A stretch of DNA of 14,166 nt from NCBI GenBank assembly GCA_040877875.1, contig JBBDNC010000161.1:1-14166 (forward strand), in the 5' to 3' direction. The DNA comes from JBBDNC01 sp040877875. GTDB taxonomy: Bacteria > Bacteroidota > Rhodothermia > Balneolales > Balneolaceae. This document shows positions 1 to 7,255 of the stretch, in pieces (position 1 is the stretch's first letter; every line of letters begins with the position of its first letter). A model generated the notes under the pieces. It searched no databases and had not been told where the DNA came from. It saw only the letters and a list, made by a program, of their open reading frames with translations. The position numbers were made by a program, and so were the translations under genes.

Positions 1-323
1 TTGGGCAAAAAGACGCTCATTTTTTGAACACGCAGTGATTTTGCAAAGCCTTCTGTGACTTCTTAACCTACATGATTCACCAAGAAGTTTACTTGTGTGC
101 AAGGCGAAGTTCAACATGCACATGAAACGTATTATAATACGTTGATGAAGCATTTTGAACTTTAACACTACACACGGGTAAATTTCGCAGCGTTCAACAA
201 AATATTGTTAAATATGTGAGCTTTATTTGAAATATCTTTTTTTGAATCATGCAGGCTAAGTTCCGTATCAATATTAATTTTAAACCATCCATTCCAACGT
301 GGAATAACGTAATTCATTGATTC
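1..323. other. Intergenic region upstream of recN
   Basis: No gene can be supported here. Short open frames at the left edge end in stops at about 27, 38 and 57; any of them could be the tail of a gene outside the window, and none is recognisable. The main content is the imperfect palindrome at 85-185, listed separately. The stretch 186-323 is AT-rich and presumably carries the recN promoter, but I could not match a convincing -33/-7 or -35/-10 pair. Confidence 0.6.
85..185. repeat. Long imperfect palindrome (potential ~100-nt hairpin)
   Basis: Three nested inverted-repeat blocks share nearly one centre (134.5-135). The core 126-143 (AACGTATTATAATACGTT) is a perfect 18-bp palindrome. Bases 107-114 (AAGTTCAA) pair with 155-162, and 116-119 with 150-153. 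Bases 85-99 pair with 171-185 as 15 consecutive pairs if three G-U pairs are allowed. Internal loops separate the blocks. As RNA this would be a single long, interrupted stem. It ends 138 bases before the recN start and could be a leader structure, a small RNA or a MITE-like repeat. The sequence alone does not separate these. Confidence 0.55.
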
Positions 324-2030
324 ATGCTCAAAACCCTTTACATAAAAGATTTCGCACTTATCGATGAAATCGAAGTTGAATTCGAAAAAGGATTAAATAT
401 CATGACCGGCCAGACGGGGGCTGGAAAGTCGATTATCATCGGGGCTCTGAATATGATCCTGGGCGAGCGGGCGGATACAGACGTCATACGCCAGGGTGCC
501 GGAAAAGCGATCGCAGAAGGGAGGATCCATGCCGGAAACATTCCGCAAATCCGTGCCATCCTGGAAGAAAATTCTGTGGAATATTCTGAAGAACTGATTT
601 TAAGAAGAGAGATTCGGGATTCCGGAAGCCGTGCATTCATCAACGACACCCCCGTTACGATCCAGGTACTCAAACGGGTCGGAGATTTTTTGGTTGACCT
701 GCACGGACAACACGACCACCAGTTTTTACTGAAGGATGAGAATCACCGGACGGTGATCGATGAATTTGACACCGTAGAGGCTTCGTTAGCTCAGTATCGT
801 ACAGCCTATTACGAAATGAAAAAGCTTCAGACGGATTTGCGAGATCTGAGAAAACGCGAAGCGGAACTGAAAGAAAAAACGGAACTCTATCGGTTTCAGG
901 CAAGAGAACTGGAAGAAGCCAACCTGGATCCGGAGGAAGAGGAGCAACTTGAAGCTGAAATGAACCTGCTTGACAACGCTGAAGAACTGGATCAAAAGGC
1001 TGCATCCGTCGTAGAGCTCGGGAATGGAGAGGAAATCAGCCTGATTGATTTGCTGAACACCGTCAAACTTCACCTGGAGGATATGACCCGGATAGAACCG
1101 GAGTTCGAATCTTATCTCAACGAGGTAAATACTGCCCGAATCAGTATTCAGGAAGCAGTACAGTTTACCGAACGCTACCGCAATGAAATTGAATTCAATC
1201 CCCAACGTTTGGAACAATTGCGTCAGCGCCAGTCGGAGCTAAACCGGCTTCGCAAAAAATACAACCGGGATATTCCGGAATTGATCCGGTATCTGGGTGA
1301 AATCAAGAATGAACTGAACCTCGCCCAGAATTTTGACCTGGAAATCGACAAGTTAAAATTAAAAATCGAAAAGCAGGCCGCAGACCTCGAAGACAAAGCT
1401 ATTGAACTTCACGAAAGCCGATTGACCACCGGACAACAACTTTCGGAAAACATAGAAGAAAGGCTTCTCCATCTGGGTATTCCCTCCCCTCAATTCAGGG
1501 TTGAGGTTGAATGGCTTACGTCCGACCACGGCTGGATCGAAATTGACGGCCGGCCGATTCAGTGCGCTGAAACAGGATGCGATGATGTGCGATTTTTTAT
1601 CTCTACAAATAAGGGGGAAGAACCGAAACCCCTGGCCAGAATTGCATCCGGTGGAGAGGTCAGCCGCGTGATGCTCACCCTGAAATCTATCCTGGCAAGG
1701 GAACAGCAATTACCCGTAATGATATTCGATGAGATCGATACCGGAATCAGCGGAAGGATTTCCGAAAAAGTGGGTCGGGAGATGCGCAAGCTCTCCGAAA
1801 ATTGCCAGATTATTGCCATCACCCATCAGCCGCAAATTGCCAGCCTTGCGCACAAACACTATAAAGTGGAAAAAATCGAAACAGGGGATCGGACTGTTAC
1901 CCGTATCAACCCGTTGACAGACGAAGAACATATTCGGGAAGTAGCCGGCCTGATGAGTGGTGAAGAGATCACGGAGTCGGCCATCAGCAGTGCAAGAGAA
2001 CTGATTGACAAAAACACGTTTCCGAACTAG
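324..2030 (+). CDS. recN: DNA repair protein RecN
   Basis: RecN is an SMC-like ATPase of double-strand-break repair that acts on DNA ends together with RecA. At 568 residues the protein matches the usual family length (about 550-570). Walker A is GQTGAGKS at residues 29-36. A long charged coiled-coil arm spans roughly 155-380. The C-terminal half carries the ABC signature (ASGGE, 441-445), Walker B (IFDEIDTG, 467-474) and the H-loop histidine H501 in ITHQPQIA. The N-terminal KDFALIDEIEVEF is typical of RecN. I use the ATG at 324 because the family N-terminus begins there; no clear ribosome-binding site precedes it, only AT-rich sequence. It converges on the downstream minus-strand dehydrogenase with 74 bases between stops and no obvious terminator hairpin there. 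An overlapping plus-strand frame starting at 2030 is antisense to that dehydrogenase and is not a gene. Confidence 0.97.
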   Translation: MLKTLYIKDFALIDEIEVEFEKGLNIMTGQTGAGKSIIIGALNMILGERADTDVIRQGAGKAIAEGRIHAGNIPQIRAILEENSVEYSEELILRREIRDSGSRAFINDTPVTIQVLKRVGDFLVDLHGQHDHQFLLKDENHRTVIDEFDTVEASLAQYRTAYYEMKKLQTDLRDLRKREAELKEKTELYRFQARELEEANLDPEEEEQLEAEMNLLDNAEELDQKAASVVELGNGEEISLIDLLNTVKLHLEDMTRIEPEFESYLNEVNTARISIQEAVQFTERYRNEIEFNPQRLEQLRQRQSELNRLRKKYNRDIPELIRYLGEIKNELNLAQNFDLEIDKLKLKIEKQAADLEDKAIELHESRLTTGQQLSENIEERLLHLGIPSPQFRVEVEWLTSDHGWIEIDGRPIQCAETGCDDVRFFISTNKGEEPKPLARIASGGEVSRVMLTLKSILAREQQLPVMIFDEIDTGISGRISEKVGREMRKLSENCQIIAITHQPQIASLAHKHYKVEKIETGDRTVTRINPLTDEEHIREVAGLMSGEEITESAISSARELIDKNTFPN

Positions 2031-2104
2031 TGTCGTGTCAACCCTGTGTTATGGAGGTTGTCGAAGAGATTTTACCGTCTGGCAATGCAGGTGCCGGGGA
2101 TGAT

Positions 2105-4975
2105 TCAGGCCAATATATTTTCCAATATCTCTGCCGGGTGCAATGCTTCTCTTCCGGTACCGTCAGAAATCTGGTGACGGCAGGAAAATCCCGGGGCACA
2201 GATCAAACCGTTTTCAGGTTCCTTCCTGAGAGCCGGGAAAAGAATCAGCTCACCTATTTCCATCGATACCTCATACTTCTCTTTTTGATAGCCGAAACTG
2301 CCCGCCATCCCGCAACATCCGGTTTTCAAATCCCGGGGTTGGAAACCGCATTTTTCCAGCATATCCATGATCGGATCATTTCCAACCAGGGCTTTGGCAT
2401 GACAATGCCCGTGAACCAGAACGTGCTGGCCCGAGCTATTGAAATAATCCGAAAATTCAGGGGCTTCTCCGAGGATTTGCACGATAAACTCTTCAAACTG
2501 AAAAGTGTTTTCGGACACCCGTTTCGCCTGATGAAGCTTGTCATCCTCACACAAATCGAGATACTCATCACGCAAGGTCAGAATTTCCGAAGGCTCGAGT
2601 CCGACGATCGGAATCCCTGTATTGACAAACGGGTAAAGATGTTCCAGGTTCCTGTGACAAATTTCTTTTGCCCGGCCCAACAAGCCTCTCGAGATCTGTG
2701 GGCGGCCGGTTGCCTGGAGTGCCGGCACAATTACATCGTATCCAAGCCGGTCGAAAACCTTGCAGGCCGCCCGGGCAATGTGCGGGTCATGATAATCGGT
2801 AAAAATATCAACCAGCAGGACAACTTTATTCTTCCTGTTTCTTTGATAGTGGCTGCGGTTCTTTTTAAACCATTTTTTAAAGGTCTGGCCGGCAAAAGCA
2901 GGCAGGGTTCTTCGGGCATCCATACCCATCATTTCTTGTAACAAATGCCGTATAAACCGGTTTCGGGCAAAGTAGTTGGTTATAGGAGCAAAGGCAGAAG
3001 CCCATCCATATAGTTTTTCAGGCTCACCGAAAAACCGGTCGGCCAGGGACAACCCGTGATTTTGATGCCAACCGTGAAGAAATTCCGCTTTCATCCGGGC
3101 CATATCCACATTCGCCGGACATTCGCTTTTACACGCCTTGCAACTCAGACACAGCTCGAGCCCTTCCCTGATCTCTTCTGACGTGAAGGCTTCCTGTTGA
3201 CGGCTGATGAATATTTGCCTGAAGAGATTTGCCCGTCCCCGGGTAGTGTCTTTCTCTTCCAGGGTAGCATGATAAGAAGGGCACATGGTTCCTCCGCTCT
3301 CCGCCCGCTTCCGGCAAACACCTGCCCCGTTACACTGCTCCAGGGCATGACCGAACCCGTTTTCTTTCCTCCAGTGAAATGCTGTCTCCACATCTGCTGT
3401 TTTGTACCCGGGTAAAAAGCGCAGGTCACTATCCATAGGTTTTGGATCCAGGATCTTCCCGGGATTAAACCGGTAATCCGGGTCCCAAAGCTCTTTTACC
3501 TGTCGAAGCAACGGGATCATGTTGCTACCCAAAACCTTTTCAATAAACGGAGATCGTGCCCGGCCGTCTCCATGCTCACCGCTCAGCGATCCCCGGTATC
3601 GCTTCACCAGGCCTGCTACCTCATCCGCCATCCGTTTCATCTTCTGTAATCCTTCCGGATTGGAAATATCAATCACCGGCCGCAGGTGTAATTCCCCGAC
3701 AGAGGCATGGGCATAAAACACACATTTCGTATTGTACTTATCGAGTATTTTCTGGAAATCATCCACATAGGCAGGTAAATCCTGAACACGGACTGCCGTA
3801 TCCTCAACAAAAGTAGGTGAACGGCTGTCGGCTCCAAGGCCCATCAACAATCCGAGTCCCGCCTTTCGCAATTCCCAGACCCGCTGCATCTTATCGTCTT
3901 CTGTTACCACCGGATGGGAGTACCCCAGGCTCTCTTTTTGCAAATGCCCGACAAGCTTTTCAGCTTTCGTATTCAGCTTTGACAGGTCATCGCCCTCAAG
4001 CTGAATGATCAGCAGGCTTTTGGGGTCACCTTCAAGAAAGAAGCGATTTTTCTTCTGTTCCAGGTTTCCCTTCGTTGCGTTCAGAATGATGTCATCCACC
4101 AGTTCCACGGCCGACGGTTGAAACCCGACAGCCGTTACGGCAGCTTTCAGTGCATCGCGTAAATTCCCGAATTGAGGGATGACCAGTATTTTGTGCTCGG
4201 GCAGAGGAACGAGATTCAGCTTGGCTGAAGCTGTCATGGCCAGGGTCCCCTCACTCCCGCAAAGCAGTTCTGCCAGGTTAAACGGCCGTCCACCGGAAGT
4301 GATGGGCGACATCTCACACAACCGGTCCAGGGCGTATCCGGTATTCCGCCGAATGATCTCCGGATGAGGGTAGGACTCCCGGATTTCCTCTTTATTTTCC
4401 TGAAGCAATTTTATCATCCCCCGGTAAATCTTCCCCTCCAAATCCTCCTTTCTGCATTTCTCCTCAAGCTCGACGTCTGTCAGAGGCCGGAAAACGGCTA
4501 CGGATCCGTCGCTCAACACCGCTTCGATTTCCAGGGTATGCTCCCGGGTCGTCCGATACTTGATGGAAAAGGATCCGCAGGAATTATTTCCGATCATCCC
4601 CCCGATCATGCAACGATTGGTAGTGGATGTGTCCGGGCCGAACTGAAGCCCTTCGTCCAGGGCTTTGCGATTCAGGGAATCACGAATGACTCCGGGTTGA
4701 ACCCAGGCTATTTGCCGAACCGGATCAATTTCCTGAATTCGGGTCATATGCCGGGAAACGTCCATCACGACCCCGTTCCCCGTCGCCTGCCCTGCAAGGC
4801 TCGTTCCACCTCCCCGTGCGGTAATGGAAAATCCCTGGTCTATGGAAGCCAGAACCAAATCCCGGATATCCTCGAGAGACCCGGGATAGGAGACCCCCCG
4901 GGGAAGTTCTTCATACATGGATGCGTCATTTGCATAAAGCCGTCGTGTGAGGCTGTCAATATGAATATCTGGCAT
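2105..4975 (-). CDS. FAD-linked / 4Fe-4S dehydrogenase, YdiJ-type (probable D-2-hydroxyglutarate dehydrogenase)
   Basis: This 956-residue protein joins three modules. Residues ~25-255 form a PCMH-type FAD-binding domain, with TARGGGTSLAGQ at 52-63 and GNNSCG at 129-134. Residues ~260-510 form the FAD-oxidase C-terminal domain, with GEHGDGRARSPF at 466-477. Residues ~545-956 form an iron-sulfur half: cysteines 548/554/565, the ferredoxin-like run CLSCKACKSECP with C609, C612, C615 and C619, and CCG-type motifs HGHCHAK (855-861) and TGCCGMAGSFGY (885-896). This is the architecture of E. coli YdiJ (about 1018 residues), which has been assigned as a D-2-hydroxyglutarate dehydrogenase. Related fusions oxidise D-lactate or glycolate, so the substrate is an inference, strengthened by the lhgO gene 160 bases upstream on the same strand. 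No Shine-Dalgarno is visible before the ATG. Electrons probably go to the quinone pool through the Fe-S clusters. Confidence 0.88.
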   Translation of the reverse strand: MPDIHIDSLTRRLYANDASMYEELPRGVSYPGSLEDIRDLVLASIDQGFSITARGGGTSLAGQATGNGVVMDVSRHMTRIQEIDPVRQIAWVQPGVIRDSLNRKALDEGLQFGPDTSTTNRCMIGGMIGNNSCGSFSIKYRTTREHTLEIEAVLSDGSVAVFRPLTDVELEEKCRKEDLEGKIYRGMIKLLQENKEEIRESYPHPEIIRRNTGYALDRLCEMSPITSGGRPFNLAELLCGSEGTLAMTASAKLNLVPLPEHKILVIPQFGNLRDALKAAVTAVGFQPSAVELVDDIILNATKGNLEQKKNRFFLEGDPKSLLIIQLEGDDLSKLNTKAEKLVGHLQKESLGYSHPVVTEDDKMQRVWELRKAGLGLLMGLGADSRSPTFVEDTAVRVQDLPAYVDDFQKILDKYNTKCVFYAHASVGELHLRPVIDISNPEGLQKMKRMADEVAGLVKRYRGSLSGEHGDGRARSPFIEKVLGSNMIPLLRQVKELWDPDYRFNPGKILDPKPMDSDLRFLPGYKTADVETAFHWRKENGFGHALEQCNGAGVCRKRAESGGTMCPSYHATLEEKDTTRGRANLFRQIFISRQQEAFTSEEIREGLELCLSCKACKSECPANVDMARMKAEFLHGWHQNHGLSLADRFFGEPEKLYGWASAFAPITNYFARNRFIRHLLQEMMGMDARRTLPAFAGQTFKKWFKKNRSHYQRNRKNKVVLLVDIFTDYHDPHIARAACKVFDRLGYDVIVPALQATGRPQISRGLLGRAKEICHRNLEHLYPFVNTGIPIVGLEPSEILTLRDEYLDLCEDDKLHQAKRVSENTFQFEEFIVQILGEAPEFSDYFNSSGQHVLVHGHCHAKALVGNDPIMDMLEKCGFQPRDLKTGCCGMAGSFGYQKEKYEVSMEIGELILFPALRKEPENGLICAPGFSCRHQISDGTGREALHPAEILENILA

Positions 4976-5019
4976 ATGTAAATTATGTATATAAAGAGGT
5001 TTCTACTGAAAAAGAGTGT

Positions 5020-5074
5020 CCGCCGGCCGGGGAATGTATGAAAAATTTTGAATCAGGTTCACCGGCGGGGTGAA
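5020..5074 (-). promoter_or_regulatory. Competing inverted repeats in the lhgO-dehydrogenase gap
   Basis: In the minus-strand transcript leaving lhgO, a hairpin can form from 5074-5069 and 5063-5058 (TTCACC, 5-base loop, GGTGAA). Alternatively CCGCCGG at 5068-5062 can pair with CCGGCGG at 5026-5020. The two overlap, so they exclude each other. The longer-range stem is followed within a few bases by a run of five T's. This resembles a weak intercistronic attenuator or 3'-end stabilising structure, but the 35-base loop makes a classical terminator unlikely. Confidence 0.25.
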
Positions 5075-5135
5075 TGAATAATCCTTGTCCCTTCCATGGA
5101 CATGCGTTCCACCCGGGCCCTGCCGACACAAATAT

Positions 5136-6341
5136 TTATAACTGAAAAAATGTCTCCGCTCTAAAAACAATTTCATCCCCGATGGCAAGTCCGGCCGTAG
5201 CAGCAGGGCTGGGAGCATTTAAAACGTGTATTGAACGCTCGGTATTGAGAAAATAAAAATCATCCAGAATTTCCCCGCTGGGCAAGAGGGCCATGGCCCG
5301 AACCCCGGAGGTCGTTGCCTTCAAATCATCCGACTGTACTTCAGGAATTAGTTTTTGCAGATTTTTTAAGAATCCTTTTTTTGATACGGAACGATACCAC
5401 TCATCCAGGCCCATTCGCCAGTGTTTGCCGGCCATTTTCCAGAAGCCCGGAAAATTCAGGGTTTCGATGGTTTCGTCCAGATCAAACGAAAACTTTTTAT
5501 ATCCTTCCCGCTTGAAGGCGAATACTGCATTCGGCCCACATTCTACACCCCCGGTTGCCATCCGGGTAAAATGCACTCCCAAAAACGGAAAAGCTGAATT
5601 ACCGGGGACCGGATAGATCAAACCGCGTACAAGGTTTTCGGCTTCCGGAACCAGTTCATAGTATTCCCCTCTGAAAGGAACAATTTTTACCGGCGAGGTG
5701 ACACCCGCCGACTTCGAAACATGATCACTGTACAAACCGGCACAGTTGATCAAAAACCTGGTTTTATAAGTCTCTTTTCCCGCCGATACCGTGAGGCTGT
5801 CGTTTTCCTGGGCAATTCTCCGAACAGGGGCATCAAATATAATTTTCCCTCCTGCCTTTTCAAGTTCGGCCCTTAGTTGCCTGCAGACCCCGGGAAAATC
5901 AACAATCCCTGCACAGGGTACATGAATGGCTTTCAAACCTGAACAGTGCGGCTCGATCTCATTGAGTTCATCGGAGTTAATAAGCCGAATACCTTCTATT
6001 TCGTTTTCTTGTCCGCGGCGATAAATTTCCTCCAGGCTCGACAGTTCTTCCTCGTCGGTCGCCACAATCACTTTACCGCAGATGTCATGTTTAATTCCGT
6101 GTTGTTGGCAAAAATCAGTGAGTTGCAACCTGCCGTCAACGCAATTTCGCGCCTTGTAGCTGCCGGGTTTGTAATAAATACCCGAATGAATGACGCCTGA
6201 ATTATTTCCTGTCTGGTGGGCTGCGACCCGGTCTTCTTTTTCCAATACAAGAATATTCGCTTCCGGCCAGGATTCAGACAACTTGTAAGCTGTGGAGAGG
6301 CCCACAATACCCGCCCCCACAATTAAAAAATCATATGTCAT
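5136..6341 (-). CDS. lhgO: L-2-hydroxyglutarate oxidase (LhgO/L2HGDH family)
   Basis: A DAO-type FAD oxidoreductase expected to convert L-2-hydroxyglutarate to 2-oxoglutarate, feeding electrons to the respiratory chain. The N-terminal Rossmann motif is VGAGIVGLSTAYKL (residues 8-21). The segment HQTGNNSGVIHSGIYYKPGS (42-61) is characteristic of the LhgO/L2HGDH family. The C-terminus NAPSPAATAGLAIG is the conserved FAD-contacting end. The length of 401 residues is close to E. coli LhgO (about 420). The ATG at 6341 is well supported by GAGGAG five bases upstream. The gene lies upstream of, and on the same strand as, the YdiJ-type dehydrogenase, so the two may be co-transcribed. It is divergent from the thioredoxin lipoprotein gene across a 176-base region that must hold both promoters. 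Assignment to the family is firm; substrate specificity was not tested here. Confidence 0.93.
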   Translation of the reverse strand: MTYDFLIVGAGIVGLSTAYKLSESWPEANILVLEKEDRVAAHQTGNNSGVIHSGIYYKPGSYKARNCVDGRLQLTDFCQQHGIKHDICGKVIVATDEEELSSLEEIYRRGQENEIEGIRLINSDELNEIEPHCSGLKAIHVPCAGIVDFPGVCRQLRAELEKAGGKIIFDAPVRRIAQENDSLTVSAGKETYKTRFLINCAGLYSDHVSKSAGVTSPVKIVPFRGEYYELVPEAENLVRGLIYPVPGNSAFPFLGVHFTRMATGGVECGPNAVFAFKREGYKKFSFDLDETIETLNFPGFWKMAGKHWRMGLDEWYRSVSKKGFLKNLQKLIPEVQSDDLKATTSGVRAMALLPSGEILDDFYFLNTERSIHVLNAPSPAATAGLAIGDEIVFRAETFFQL

Positions 6342-6517
6342 TGGAACTCCTCGGGTTCAACTCCACGCCTGTTTGTTTCTTCTTTAATCGGAGCAAAATA
6401 CAAAACATCCTTTGTCGATACCATTCCATATTCCCGGACGTTTTCCATGAAAAGTAAATACTGCGAATTCTCAATGATAGTTCTTATATTTCTACATTAA
6501 ATTATAAATAAATTAAT

Positions 6518-7063
6518 ATGCGATTAACTGTTGTTTTTATTTCATTTTTGGCCGGAAGTCTTTTGTTGACAGCCGCGTGTTCCGGTGGTGAAGAGCAGAC
6601 AGCTCAAAACCAGTCGAACACGAGTGACAAAGAAGTTGCCGAAACGATTGAATCTTCTGTATTTACTGATCTTGACGGCAATGATGTGACTCTTGAAGAT
6701 TTCAGGGGAAAAGTGGTTCTGATCGATTTCTGGGAATCCTGGTGCGGACCTTGTCTGCAGGTTTTTCCAGCCATGCAGGAACTCAGGGAGGAATACCCGG
6801 ATGATTTCGAAGTATTAGCCGTCACCCTTGGATTGACAGAAGGGCCTGAAGAAGCAAAAGCTTTCAAGGAGGAACACGGATACGACTTTAACTTTCTATA
6901 CGACAAAAACGGTGTTTCGGAAGAGCTTGGAATTCACAGTATTCCTTACAAAGTTTACATAGGTCCGGATGGCAAAATGATCAAGCATGAGCTGGGATCA
7001 GCCGGACGGAAGGGGGATTATGATCGCACCAAAGCTGTCATTACTGAATATATGAACGAATGA
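6518..7063 (+). CDS. TlpA/ResA-like thioredoxin-fold lipoprotein
   Basis: A 181-residue exported thiol-disulfide protein. Residues 1-21 form a signal peptide with a hydrophobic core ending in LLTAAC, so C21 is a likely lipidated cysteine. The lipobox has Thr at -3, which is less common than Leu/Val/Ile. A Ser/Glu-rich linker leads into a TlpA-family domain with the redox motif WCGPC (75-79) and the cis-proline SIPYKVYIGPDG (P143). In this family such proteins reduce disulfides outside the cytoplasm, for example in cytochrome c maturation or peroxide defence. No partner gene lies nearby, so the particular role is open. The ATG follows a very AT-rich leader without a Shine-Dalgarno, as is common in Bacteroidota-like genomes. 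It is read divergently from lhgO. Confidence 0.9.
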   Translation: MRLTVVFISFLAGSLLLTAACSGGEEQTAQNQSNTSDKEVAETIESSVFTDLDGNDVTLEDFRGKVVLIDFWESWCGPCLQVFPAMQELREEYPDDFEVLAVTLGLTEGPEEAKAFKEEHGYDFNFLYDKNGVSEELGIHSIPYKVYIGPDGKMIKHELGSAGRKGDYDRTKAVITEYMNE

Positions 7064-7102
7064 TCACAAATATTGTTAATAGTTAATTGACAGAAGGATT
7101 TC

Positions 7103-7218
7103 AGGGGTATTGACTCGACATGAGCAAAGGAGTTTTCTAACCGAATACCCCTTCCGGCAAACTTGTCGGGAACTACTACAACGTGATGAACTATTCATTC
7201 CGCCGGCTGGCGGACAAG
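7103..7218 (+). promoter_or_regulatory. Possible structured leader of ahcY
   Basis: AGGGGTATT (7103-7111) is exactly complementary to AATACCCCT (7144-7152), giving a 9-bp stem closing a 32-base loop. In that loop GACTC can pair with GAGTT (one G-U). Downstream, CTTGTC (7162-7167) is complementary to GACAAG (7213-7218) and encloses a CCGCC/GGCGG hairpin at 7200-7213. The block ends about 37 bases before the ahcY ATG. It does not match the SAH-riboswitch or SAM-I consensus as I know them. It could be a cis-regulatory RNA, or incidental structure in a relict small ORF (7120-7236). Confidence 0.3.
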
Positions 7219-7255
7219 AATCGAAACGAAAAATAAACTGAAGTCAAAAACACAA

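Noticed and set aside
192..213. RYYYAAC (GTTCAAC) followed by GTTRRRY (GTTAAAT), suggesting an attC site
   Set aside because: Only 22 bases separate the outer ends, too short for any attC, and the pair is not at the ends of the nearby palindrome. Chance matches to such loose cores are common.
2030..2941. A 303-codon plus-strand open frame overlapping the recN stop
   Set aside because: It is antisense to the C-terminal CCG region of the YdiJ-type dehydrogenase, whose cysteine motifs are intact to the end. The plus-strand product resembles no family and has no plausible start.
5003..5218. Minus-strand 71-codon frame in the lhgO-dehydrogenase gap
   Set aside because: It overlaps the conserved C-terminus of lhgO in another frame and has no supporting start or family features.
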